Shown piece by piece: positions 1 to 6,220 of a stretch of 8,074 nt of DNA (position 1 is its first letter; every line of letters starts with the position of its first letter). Made by a program: the position numbers and the translations under genes. The notes below the pieces were generated by a model. That model had not been told where the DNA came from. It searched no databases and worked only from the letters and a program-made list of their open reading frames with translations. Origin of the DNA: Pseudomonadota bacterium (lineage in GTDB: Bacteria > Pseudomonadota > Alphaproteobacteria > UBA9655); the NCBI GenBank assembly GCA_021809225.1, contig JAKBAL010000083.1:1-8074 (forward strand). Direction: 5' to 3'.

Positions 1-132
1 GTTCTTGAAAAATACACGGTGAACGCATCTAAAATCGATGAAATCTAAAGAAATAGCGCGAACAGACTCCAAAATAGGAGAATAAACGAGATAAAAGCCT
101 CTTATTTTATTGACAAGCCCAGGTGTAGTGTC
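1..132. other. Left-edge stretch without a confirmed gene
   Basis: No gene can be assigned. Two partial readings exist. On the plus strand, frame 1 is open from the window edge to a TAA at 46-48 and would give a 15-residue C-terminal tail (VLEKYTVNASKIDEI) of a gene lying to the left. On the minus strand one frame is free of stops from 171 down to position 1, about 57 codons without an ATG, and runs off the window edge; it includes the repeat at 133-173. Neither reading has a recognisable motif. The minus-strand frame could be repeat-associated noise or the start of a gene that continues to the left. Confidence 0.3.
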
Positions 133-173
133 ATCCCTCGCCTTCGAAAGGGCAAGCTCTTGGCCGAGGATCT
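133..173. repeat. REP-like palindromic repeat, copy 1
   Basis: An imperfect palindrome with outer arms ATCCCTCGCC (133-142) and GGCCGAGGAT (162-171); the arms pair with one bulged base on each side. A shorter inner arm pair, AAGGGC against GCTCTT, is visible between them. It resembles the GTCATCC...GAGGATC dispersed repeats common between alphaproteobacterial genes. The 11-mer TCCCTCGCCTT (134-144) recurs in inverse orientation near 7793-7803, which supports a repeat family. It lies just beyond the truncated end of the gene relic at 203-384. Confidence 0.6.
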
Positions 174-202
174 ATTGAGACACTGTAGATAGAATATTTT
201 GT

Positions 203-384
203 TTACATACACATCAAGGGTAGCTCAGAGCCATTGCGTAGGATCACCATATTGCGGCTTGTTTGTCATTACCCTCATGATGAATTTTGTTTGTTCCTGT
301 TACAAAAAAAACATCTTTGAAAATTTCACGTATGTCTCCATGAGGCCAGGCAGGTGTAAAGTGAAGAGATTGCGAGGTTGACAT
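203..384 (-). pseudogene. Frameshifted, truncated start of an MBL-fold-like hydrolase gene
   Basis: Read on the minus strand from ATG at 384, a 46-codon frame ends in TGA at 244-246. Its residues include PAWPHGDIREIFKDVFFVTG, which reads like real protein. At about 265 the reading continues convincingly in the -1 frame as QTSRNMVILRNGSEL before a TAA at 203-205. Joined, the two pieces resemble the N-terminus of metallo-beta-lactamase-like or DUF4336-like proteins, where an SRNM-[TV]-[IV]-x-R-x-G-x-ELTLIN segment follows a PHG...FPDVFFVTG start; this family match is from memory. A single-base loss near 265 explains the shift (a lost C would restore D-Q-T-S). The rest of the gene is missing, and the palindromic repeat lies about 30 nt beyond. 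It starts 52 nt after the methyltransferase stop and may once have been the last gene of that operon. Confidence 0.6.
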
Positions 385-436
385 GGGTTTACTCTTATCG
401 TGTAAGCTTGTTAGACCAAGTCTGACGTTTTAGTCG

Positions 437-1168
437 TCATTTTAATCTACATACAAAAATAATAGATGGACTATCCTTGCGAAAGAGATTCTTTTTATCA
501 TCTCCGAACACTTCACAGATTTTAAATCCAGTTTGTTCAAGAAGCCTCAGAAGCTGATCATAGGGCGTAAAACGGAGATCAATGGTGGTGGTTGTTTCCT
601 TGTCTTTCCAAACGCGTTTTGTGGTGTACTTTATGACCGGGTGAGAGGGGTCGACTTCTTGCTTTCCGAAGACTTTAACCTCATCTCCATATTGATCTTG
701 AAAGTCGTGCCAGAACTCAAACTCAGAAGTTGTTTTAAAGTCATTTTCTTGAGGGTTACGGGTATTAAAAACAAAAAGTCCTGAGGGTTTAAGATGCCTT
801 CTCACACAATCCAACATCGAGATTTGATCTGGCTCTGATAACAAAGCTTGAAAAGCATTCCCCGCCATGAGGATAAGATCAAACGTTTCATTCAAATGGA
901 AATCCCTGACATCCCCTTGGATCCACTTAATGGAGAAGTCTTTGCTTTTCTCTCGAGCAAGTTCGAGCATCGGCTCAGAAGCATCAAGCCCAAAGACTTT
1001 TAATCCTTTTTTTGCAAGAGGAATGGTTAAGCGTCCCGTTCCACAGGCAAGGTCCAGAACAGACCCCGTTTCGACAAGACTCAGGAATAAATCAAGATCG
1101 CCCTTATATCCGCCATACTCAGCATCATAAAGTTGAGAATCAACATATTCTTCAAGATTGTCTTCCAC
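437..1168 (-). CDS. Class I SAM-dependent methyltransferase
   Basis: Predicted cytoplasmic methyltransferase of 243 residues, transferring a methyl group from S-adenosylmethionine to an unidentified small substrate. Motif I is VLDLACGTGRL (37-47), the acidic post-I segment is GLDASEPM (60-67), and the motif II region is IQGDVRDF (83-90) followed by FDLILMAGNAF (96-106). The layout fits the Methyltransf_25/11 type; the C-terminal half (about 135-243) is the variable substrate-binding part. The frame is open upstream to 1330, but homology begins near VEDNLEEYVDSQLYD, so I place the start at GTG 1168. That GTG is one base after the oxidoreductase TAA (1170-1172), as expected for a coupled gene, and the upstream extension would lie entirely over the oxidoreductase gene. 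The ribosome binding site is weak. It is the last intact gene of the operon. A 5-bp inverted repeat (423-439) overlaps the stop, but no T-run follows on this strand. Confidence 0.85.
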   Translation of the reverse strand: MEDNLEEYVDSQLYDAEYGGYKGDLDLFLSLVETGSVLDLACGTGRLTIPLAKKGLKVFGLDASEPMLELAREKSKDFSIKWIQGDVRDFHLNETFDLILMAGNAFQALLSEPDQISMLDCVRRHLKPSGLFVFNTRNPQENDFKTTSEFEFWHDFQDQYGDEVKVFGKQEVDPSHPVIKYTTKRVWKDKETTTTIDLRFTPYDQLLRLLEQTGFKICEVFGDDKKNLFRKDSPSIIFVCRLK

Positions 1169-1169
1169 T

Positions 1170-2180
1170 TTATTTTTCTCGGCACTTTTCAAGCAGAAGC
1201 ATGACGTGATAAGCCTCTTCTGCAAGAACAGGGGGAGGAAGCTCGTTATAAATGGCCTTAGTAAGGAATTTATAAAATGTAGCGTAATCACCAGGGATTG
1301 TAGGAATTCGGATATGTTGATTACCAACACTTAAAACTCCGTAATTCTGCTCCCTATCCTGGCCCCATGTTCTCTCAAGTGGGCTTTTTCCCAAAATCAA
1401 ATCTTGCTCTTGCGGGTCAATGCCGTTTTTTAAGAAACTTCCTTTTGTTCCGTGAAGTTGGTAACGCGGACCAGGGTGACCTACAAGGTTGCTTGCCTTT
1501 AGAATGACCCGCTTTGTTCCATATTTTAAAGTTAAATGGAAGTAATCGTCGGCAACGGCTCCGTGCCTTTGAGTGATGATGTCAGCATCAATGGCGTCAG
1601 GACAGCCGAAAAGATGAAAGGCTTGATCGATCAAGTGAGAACCCAGGTCATATAAAATCCCTGATCCAAGGAATTCATTTTCTTTCCATCGTTGTGGATT
1701 AGGGTGAGGCCTAAATCTGTGAAAGTGAGCTTCATATAAATAGACCTCACCTAAGACTTTTTCTGAGAGAAGCTTTTTGATGGTTAAAAAGTCTCCATCC
1801 CATCGTCTGTTGTGATAGACAGTTAAAATCCGTCTATGATTTTTTGCGGTTTGGATAAGATCTTCAGCTTCTCGGGAATGAATGGTAAAAGGCTTATCAA
1901 TAACGACATGTTTTCCAGATTCAAGAGCGGCTTTAGCCAACGCGTAATGAGTGATATTGGGTGTCGCAATCACAATTAAGTCTAAATCTGGATCTTTCAG
2001 AACTTTCGTAAAATCTGATTCAACACGAACGTTTGGTAAGCTGGCTTTAACTTTTTCAGAGTTTGAAGACACAACACAGCACAAATTGTAGTCTTCAAGA
2101 GCACTTAAAAAAGGCGCATGAAAGGTACTTCCAGAAAATCCAAATCCTACAAGGGCAACATTTATTGGGTTTTTGCTCAT
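1170..2180 (-). CDS. ydgJ: Gfo/Idh/MocA-family oxidoreductase, YdgJ-like
   Basis: Predicted NAD(P)-dependent oxidoreductase of 336 residues, close to the length of E. coli YdgJ. The N-terminal Rossmann fold carries GFGFSG (12-17) and is followed by the YdgJ-like STFHAPF (18-24). VIDKPF (93-98) is the family's [ED]KP motif with the usual lysine (K96). NRRWDGDFLT (124-133) and HFHRFRP (152-158) match YdgJ from memory. SGILYDLGSHLIDQ (173-186) provides the typical D/H pair (D178, H182) of the substrate site. Family members oxidise or reduce sugars, inositols or related polyols; the substrate here is unknown. Its ATG overlaps the upstream DUF6624 stop as ATGA (2177-2180), with no clear Shine-Dalgarno sequence, so translation probably depends on coupling. 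The methyltransferase follows after one base. The gene appears intact. Confidence 0.88.
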   Translation of the reverse strand: MSKNPINVALVGFGFSGSTFHAPFLSALEDYNLCCVVSSNSEKVKASLPNVRVESDFTKVLKDPDLDLIVIATPNITHYALAKAALESGKHVVIDKPFTIHSREAEDLIQTAKNHRRILTVYHNRRWDGDFLTIKKLLSEKVLGEVYLYEAHFHRFRPHPNPQRWKENEFLGSGILYDLGSHLIDQAFHLFGCPDAIDADIITQRHGAVADDYFHLTLKYGTKRVILKASNLVGHPGPRYQLHGTKGSFLKNGIDPQEQDLILGKSPLERTWGQDREQNYGVLSVGNQHIRIPTIPGDYATFYKFLTKAIYNELPPPVLAEEAYHVMLLLEKCREK

Positions 2181-2821
2181 TTTGTATAAACCGTTTTTAA
2201 CGTTTTGAGATATTCTTCAATGGGATCTAAGCCCATCTCATAACGACGTTCGTTAAGATCCTTTAAATTTCCTTCAAAAGGCAAAAGCTCAAGTTGATCT
2301 CCCTTAATTAGTGCTTGGGTTCCATACCTTTGCCTTAGGTCACGTTTTGATGCAACGCGATCGTAAAGATAAGCATAATTATTGCTATTAGTTTCTTTAA
2401 GAGGCCATAACTTCTCTAAAGTGGAAAGACAGTTTGCTTGAAATTCGGGATCATGATCCGCATGCTGCACAAGGAGCCAAGCTTGATGGTCTGCTTCTTT
2501 TCCAAATTTTGAGATGGAGATCCATTCATGAACCGCGAGGATAGCTTTCAGATGATCGGTATGAAAGTGGTCTACGTCTTTCATTAATTTCCGTATTTTT
2601 GTATTATTTATATCATCAATAAATAACTTTCTCGCATCCTTATCAACATCAACCATAGCAGCCAGGTGCTGTTTTACAATGTCGATATCCTCAAGAGATT
2701 GGCAGTCTAGACTTTGTTTTGATTCTATAAACTTTCTCTCTAAAATCTCTAGTTCATCAGCACAAGTCGGCAATGATAAGCTCAACATTATAAACATTAT
2801 GCAGAGACATTTTATCTTCAT
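2177..2821 (-). CDS. Exported DUF6624-domain protein
   Basis: Protein of 214 residues, function unknown. Residues 1-21 form a signal peptide: MKIK, then a hydrophobic core CLCIMFIMLSLSLP, then a TCA cleavage site before DELE. The lipobox-like LPTC has Thr before Cys, so type I cleavage is more likely than lipidation. The C-terminal half matches the DUF6624 pattern: QAWLLVQHADHDPEFQ (113-128), YAYLYDRV (149-156), RYGTQ (165-169) and an RYEMGLDPIEEY ending (193-204). The frame is open to 2842, but ATG 2821 is preferred. It has a good ribosome binding site (AAGGA, 6 nt spacing), begins directly with the signal peptide and overlaps the upstream stop as ATGA (2818-2821). It also overlaps the downstream ydgJ-like gene by 4 nt. 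It is the only predicted exported product in an otherwise cytoplasmic operon. Confidence 0.8.
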   Translation of the reverse strand: MKIKCLCIMFIMLSLSLPTCADELEILERKFIESKQSLDCQSLEDIDIVKQHLAAMVDVDKDARKLFIDDINNTKIRKLMKDVDHFHTDHLKAILAVHEWISISKFGKEADHQAWLLVQHADHDPEFQANCLSTLEKLWPLKETNSNNYAYLYDRVASKRDLRQRYGTQALIKGDQLELLPFEGNLKDLNERRYEMGLDPIEEYLKTLKTVYTK

Positions 2822-3834
2822 TCTATTTCCTTGACATACCATTCCGAAACAATGCTTAACCCACTGTTTTTTAAGAAATGCTTTTTAGGTTTATCATGTT
2901 GGCCACAGACAACGAGAGTCTGAATGGCTCCTTTTTGTTTGGCTTGTTGTTGGAGTTCTTGAAGAAGGTGACCACCGACACTATCCCAAAGTTCCAGGTT
3001 TTCAACACAAAAGTCGTCGATCATGAGAGTGAAACCTCCAGGATCATAAACCTTAGGAGCTGACTTAAGTTCACCGATAATAAAACCAACGATCTGCTGC
3101 TTCACTTCGGCTACCAGGGATATGTGAGTGTCCTTTGAAAGGAGCCATTCAAACCACTTGGCTTGTTTCTCATTTGCATCAGTCACCTGACGCCAAAATT
3201 GGGGTTGGGCTTGTTCATAAAAACTACGTTTTTGATCCGATAGGATGACCATAGCGCCTATATCAGCACCTGTTGCGGATCGAATATGGAAGGATGGGGG
3301 TTCTTCCCCTTTATTTTTTGAGTTAAAATAAAAAACAATTCGTTTTGGATAACGACGAGCCCAATCAACGACTTTAATTTCTTCTAAAAAATGACCATTT
3401 GTGTAATGGGAAATAACTTTACGCCAAAAGTTTGAAGCTTTTTTATTCTCTGGAAGGACCATTGCTTCCCAAACGCCAGGGAACTCTTCAAAGATCTGAG
3501 CAGCGACTTGTTCACCTATTCCTTTGCCCTGATATTTTCCAAGGATAAAAAACTCACCCATAGTCCAATCAACTTCAGGCTTAGTTCCAACTTTATTAAG
3601 GAGAACGAAACCTGCTATTTCACCACCAACTTCGACCAGAAATGCTCTTCGAGTCTGATCTACAAAGTAATGGGTTAAATCGTCTGAGGCGAAGGATAAA
3701 CTTGTTGGGCATTCCCAGCCTTCATTAAGCCCACAATAACGACCCATATCATAGACATAAAACCGCCACATATTTTCGATGAGGGGGTAATCCGCAAGGG
3801 TTGCTGGGATAAGGTCTGGTTTGGGTTTAAGCAT
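2818..3834 (-). CDS. Tandem GNAT-family acetyltransferase
   Basis: Protein of 338 residues with two GNAT folds, predicted to move an acetyl group from acetyl-CoA to an amine. The N-terminal domain (about 5-170) contains GFVLLNKVG and then QGKGIG (102-107), the Q/R-x-x-G-x-G/A pyrophosphate-binding loop, followed by LPENKKASNFWRK, the usual motif B region. The C-terminal domain (about 182-338) begins HIRSATGADIGAM and keeps the fold pattern through IVGFIIGEL, MIDDFCV and FLKNSGL. However, its loop reads LWDSVGG (282-288), so acetyl-CoA binding there is doubtful. ATG codons at 3846 and 3834 and a GTG at 3852 all fit; I choose 3834, which gives the shortest overlap (8 nt) with the phosphatase gene, with AGGTGAGG upstream at a long 12-nt spacing. 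The alternative at 3846 would add four residues. The stop overlaps the DUF6624 start as ATGA. Confidence 0.82.
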   Translation of the reverse strand: MLKPKPDLIPATLADYPLIENMWRFYVYDMGRYCGLNEGWECPTSLSFASDDLTHYFVDQTRRAFLVEVGGEIAGFVLLNKVGTKPEVDWTMGEFFILGKYQGKGIGEQVAAQIFEEFPGVWEAMVLPENKKASNFWRKVISHYTNGHFLEEIKVVDWARRYPKRIVFYFNSKNKGEEPPSFHIRSATGADIGAMVILSDQKRSFYEQAQPQFWRQVTDANEKQAKWFEWLLSKDTHISLVAEVKQQIVGFIIGELKSAPKVYDPGGFTLMIDDFCVENLELWDSVGGHLLQELQQQAKQKGAIQTLVVCGQHDKPKKHFLKNSGLSIVSEWYVKEIE

Positions 3835-4417
3835 CTTCAACTTCATCCTCACCTAAATCACAAATCCCCCAAGGATAGGCCGGTTCAACCGGAGGTTTAA
3901 AAAAGAACGGCGTACAATTGAAAGAACTCATACCTTTATAGCCCATATGATGGGTTAATGCCTTAAACACTCCCCCATGAGAAACGATAAGGGGGCGTTT
4001 TTTCATGACTAATACGGAGGAGATCGTTTCAACTACGCGCCCTTGAAAGGCTGAAAAAGTTTCTGCTCCCCTTGGTTTATGGGCATCATCAAATATAGAT
4101 TTGGTTGAGTCGAAGGGCGTTCCTCCTGCTTCACCCCAAACGATTTCGGTGAGACCTTCCTTAAACATAATTGTCTTGTTTGTTTTTTTTGCGATTATTT
4201 CAGTTGTTTGCTGTGCCCTTATCCTTGGACTAGAAATAATGACATCAAAATTTTCATTTTCAAGAATCAGTGAGGCCTCATGGGCTTGTTTGAATCCAAG
4301 CTCATTCAAAGGAATATCCATGCTGCCCATAATGATGTTGCGCCGGTTCCAATCTGTTTCACCATGGCGGATGAAATAGAAGGGTATCAAAGGGAGGGTA
4401 TTATGATTTTTTGTCAT
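3827..4417 (-). CDS. Histidine phosphatase (phosphoglycerate mutase-like) family protein
   Basis: Cytoplasmic phosphohydrolase of 196 residues in the PGAM/CobC/SixA superfamily, which works through a phosphohistidine intermediate. FIRHGETDWN (15-24) holds the catalytic RHG (R17, H18). SSPRIRAQQTTEI (62-74) holds the second conserved Arg. LTEIVWGEAGG (89-99) offers the acidic residue E91, and VSHGGV (145-150) holds the second catalytic His (H147). All active-site positions are present, so it should be active; the substrate could be a phosphosugar, a nucleotide or a cofactor intermediate. ATG 4417 is supported by GGAGAG at 8-nt spacing. It overlaps the kinase gene by 17 nt upstream and the tandem GNAT gene by about 8 nt downstream. 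The paired kinase and phosphatase may act on the same type of metabolite, but this is inference. Confidence 0.88.
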   Translation of the reverse strand: MTKNHNTLPLIPFYFIRHGETDWNRRNIIMGSMDIPLNELGFKQAHEASLILENENFDVIISSPRIRAQQTTEIIAKKTNKTIMFKEGLTEIVWGEAGGTPFDSTKSIFDDAHKPRGAETFSAFQGRVVETISSVLVMKKRPLIVSHGGVFKALTHHMGYKGMSSFNCTPFFFKPPVEPAYPWGICDLGEDEVEDA

Positions 4418-4964
4418 TTTTTACGCTCTCCACAAAATTTAAAATGGCTTTGGCAGCTTCTACAGCATTTAAATTTGTCACATCAATTTCCAATAAACCT
4501 GGATGATCAATTTTGATCAGGTCTTTTTTCCGATGGACTTCAGCGGGATTGATTGACTTATAACGGTGGCGACGCTCTGGATTTGTGATCCGTCTTTTTC
4601 GTTCTTCAGGAGAAATCATGAGTTTGACAGGAACAAATAAAGAACCTCGTTTTTCAGCTGTTTCTTTAACTTGAGTATAAACACGCCAATCATTTTCCGC
4701 TTCGAAAAGTTCATTCGTAAAGATGTAATTGGACTCCTCGTCAGATGAAATAAACTCCAAAATGATTTTACGAATTTTCCTAATTGGAACCCAGGCATTT
4801 TCTGGAATTGGAGTTACCCCATCTAAGTCTAACAATGAGAAAATAGAATTACTAATCAAGTGGTTATCAACAACTTTATAGCCCGATTTGGCTATTTCCT
4901 TAGCAATTGTATATTTACCTGAGCCTGCAAATCCAATCAGATAAAGGGTGACAGAAGAACTCAT
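4401..4964 (-). CDS. P-loop small-molecule kinase (AAA_33-like)
   Basis: Protein of 187 residues, predicted to phosphorylate a small metabolite with ATP. The Walker A motif is GFAGSGKYT (11-19, K17). It is followed by KVVDNHLISNSIFSLL (29-44), the VDNHLI-N-x-[IV]F signature of a recurrent uncharacterised AAA-type kinase family, then NYIFTNEL, FVPVKL and an Arg-rich lid, PEERKRRITNPERRHRYKS (119-137). These residues fit an intact nucleoside/nucleotide-kinase-like fold. The open frame extends to a GTG at 4988, but ATG 4964 is clearly better: it has GAGGA at 7-nt spacing and overlaps the upstream GNAT stop as ATGA (4961-4964). It overlaps the phosphatase start by 17 nt. The substrate is unknown; antibiotic, nucleoside and sugar kinases of this fold are all possible. 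Confidence 0.84.
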   Translation of the reverse strand: MSSSVTLYLIGFAGSGKYTIAKEIAKSGYKVVDNHLISNSIFSLLDLDGVTPIPENAWVPIRKIRKIILEFISSDEESNYIFTNELFEAENDWRVYTQVKETAEKRGSLFVPVKLMISPEERKRRITNPERRHRYKSINPAEVHRKKDLIKIDHPGLLEIDVTNLNAVEAAKAILNFVESVKNDKKS

Positions 4965-5377
4965 AGGACTTTCCTCATCAAATAACACTCAAGTCCATAT
5001 TTCCAATTGGGAATCACAGCAACGTTTTCAAAGCCACATGTTAAAAAGAAAGCATGGGTTTCTGTAAAAAACGTATTTAACTGTATTACCTTAAGCTTAT
5101 TTTGGGTTGCTAAAAGAATGGCGTTTTGAAGAAGCCCTTTTCCTATGCCTTGTTTTCTAAAACGGGGCTCAATCCAAAAGGAGTTGATCCAGAGAATCTC
5201 CCCGTATTGTTCCATACTCATGCCGCCTGCAAAGGTCTCTCCGCTTTTGACATAAATAGTGTGGGTTTTAAAATCTTCGGTGATACCCGTTAAAACCTTG
5301 CATTCTTTATAAAGTCCGGATGCAATTTTCTTGTCCCATTCAGGATGGCTCAGTGTTGTGTATGAAAGAGGGTTCAT
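4961..5377 (-). CDS. GNAT-family N-acetyltransferase
   Basis: Single-domain acetyltransferase of 138 residues, the first gene of the operon. WINSFWIEPRFRKQGIGKGLL (63-83) combines the beta-4 strand with the acetyl-CoA pyrophosphate loop R74-K-Q-G77-I-G79. HAFFLTCGFENV (108-119) is the typical motif B segment in which the acceptor site and a C-terminal strand meet. The length is usual for a stand-alone GNAT protein. The substrate cannot be deduced; candidates are an amino sugar, an aminoglycoside-type drug, a polyamine or a protein N-terminus. ATG 5377 lacks a strong ribosome binding site. A promoter-like pair lies upstream at 5405-5433. The TGA at 4961-4963 overlaps the kinase ATG. Confidence 0.85.
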   Translation of the reverse strand: MNPLSYTTLSHPEWDKKIASGLYKECKVLTGITEDFKTHTIYVKSGETFAGGMSMEQYGEILWINSFWIEPRFRKQGIGKGLLQNAILLATQNKLKVIQLNTFFTETHAFFLTCGFENVAVIPNWKYGLECYLMRKVL

Positions 5378-5404
5378 AAAAGGGTATCCATTTTCTGCTT
5401 AACA

Positions 5405-5433
5405 TTTGTAATCCGTTGGGCTAGCTTTTGCAA
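5405..5433 (-). promoter_or_regulatory. Candidate sigma70-type promoter of the seven-gene operon
   Basis: On the minus strand TTGCAA (5428-5433) and TACAAA (5405-5410) are separated by 17 bp, each matching 4 of 6 consensus bases. The site lies 28 bp upstream of the first gene's ATG. The -35 region falls in the 10-bp palindrome TTTTGCAAAA (5426-5435), so a regulator could also bind there. Prediction by eye only. Confidence 0.35.
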
Positions 5434-5616
5434 AATCTTACATCCTGAGAAGCACTTTAATAAATAGAAACATTTTAAGAACAGCTATGACTATTGGTCA
5501 ACTCAACACCTTTTTAAAAAAACATAACAGCCGCAACCAACTTCCTCTCTTTGTATTTATAACAGGAGCATCGGGGGCTAGAAAAACTCTTTTGGCAAAG
5601 ACTCTGGAACAAAGAT

Positions 5617-6107
5617 ATAAGAAGTATCTTAAGATCGAAGGACAATCGACAGTTGTTCTTAACGTTCTTAACGAAGAAAAACTAAAATGTGACCAGAAGT
5701 GGGATGGCCTCCATGGAGTCATAACGAATGCGGAAGATATCGATGCGGCGGAGATCCTTAATTATTACAGAGGGTTATGGCAGATCGAAGAAACTTTCAG
5801 TTTTGCCAAAAGCGACTTGAAAATTCGTCCTATCTTCCATTGGACTCCTGATAGGGTAAGAGCGCATATTGCTATGTGTTATATGGCGTTGTGCTGTGTG
5901 CGGAGCTTAGAATATCGGGTTGAAAGACAGCATAAAAAGCTCTCTCCCGAAGTTATCAGGGATAATCTTCTCTCCGTTCAAGCCTCACTGCTCATTCACA
6001 AACCAACAGGGAGAAAGTACTTGATGCCTTCTTCAACTAAGGAACACACTTCAACACTTTACAAAACCATGGGGTTGAAGCTTTCAACTCAACCCATCTT
6101 GCTTTAA
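5617..6107 (+). mobile_element. Remnant of an IS1634/IS4-like insertion sequence (3' part)
   Basis: Only the 3' portion of the transposase gene remains, with its left junction near 5613-5630 inside the kinase-derived reading frame. The right end of the element must lie after the TAA at 6107, within the gene-free stretch that follows, but no terminal inverted repeat can be identified because the left end is missing. A GTAGTGCCCC sequence at 6131-6140 could be near the element's tip; this is only a guess. Confidence 0.7.
5655..5672 (+). repeat. 9-bp tandem duplication inside the transposase remnant
   Basis: GTTCTTAAC occurs twice in direct tandem (5655-5663 and 5664-5672), in frame, giving Val-Leu-Asn twice at residues 57-62 of the chimera. 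The usual transposase text around this point would need only one copy, so it looks like a recent slippage or repair duplication. Confidence 0.8.
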
Positions 6108-6220
6108 AATACCCCTTACCAAAAAAAATCGTAGTGCCCCATTCGAATTCACTATCTTGTCTTTTCAAAGACTTAGTTCGCTACTCTGCCAAACTCGGGA
6201 GAAAATAGATTAGGGTAGGG

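Larger units (their letters stand above)
5487..6107 (+). pseudogene. Chimera: P-loop kinase start fused to transposase C-terminus
   Basis: A continuous 206-codon frame from ATG 5487, made of two unrelated parts. Residues 1-42 look like the start of a P-loop kinase: LPLFVFITGASGARKTLLAK (19-38). The Walker A motif has Arg at position 32, where Gly is expected before K33, a one-base change from GGA to AGA. From about residue 43-48 onward it is the C-terminal part of an IS1634/IS4-like transposase: KWDGLHGVITN (71-81), EILNYYRGLWQIEETFSFAK (89-108) with the catalytic Glu (E101) and Lys (K108), RPIFHWTPDRVRAHIAM (114-130) and a GRKYLMPSS tail. The transposase N-terminus and its first catalytic Asp are absent, so transposition activity is very unlikely. 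A 9-bp tandem duplication lies at 5655-5672. The simplest history is a rearrangement that joined an IS remnant to a kinase gene. It diverges from the operon; whether it is expressed is unknown. Confidence 0.8.

Noticed and set aside
216..260. A tRNA-like GGGTAGCTCAG string on the plus strand
   Set aside because: No acceptor stem, anticodon arm or GGTTCGA-type T-arm follows at the right distance, and the stretch is better explained as the antisense of the gene relic at 203-384.
199..381. A 60-codon plus-strand frame with a TTG start
   Set aside because: No ribosome binding site, Cys-rich composition without motifs, and it lies opposite the better supported gene relic.
423..439. Inverted repeat TGACG...CGTCA at the methyltransferase stop as a terminator
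   Set aside because: The stem is only 5 bp and no T-run follows on the minus strand.
1169..1330. N-terminal extension of the methyltransferase frame, with a hydrophobic stretch like a membrane anchor
   Set aside because: It lies wholly over the oxidoreductase gene; the methyltransferase match starts near GTG 1168, one base after the oxidoreductase stop.
437..5377. Operon as an antiphage defence system
   Set aside because: No nuclease, toxin, membrane pore or nucleic-acid sensor is visible; all products are metabolite-type enzymes, so a defence role is not supported.
6159..6172. Small inverted repeat GTCTT-TTCA-AAGAC as a terminator of the transposase remnant
   Set aside because: Short AT-rich stem and no following T-run; too weak to list as a terminator.
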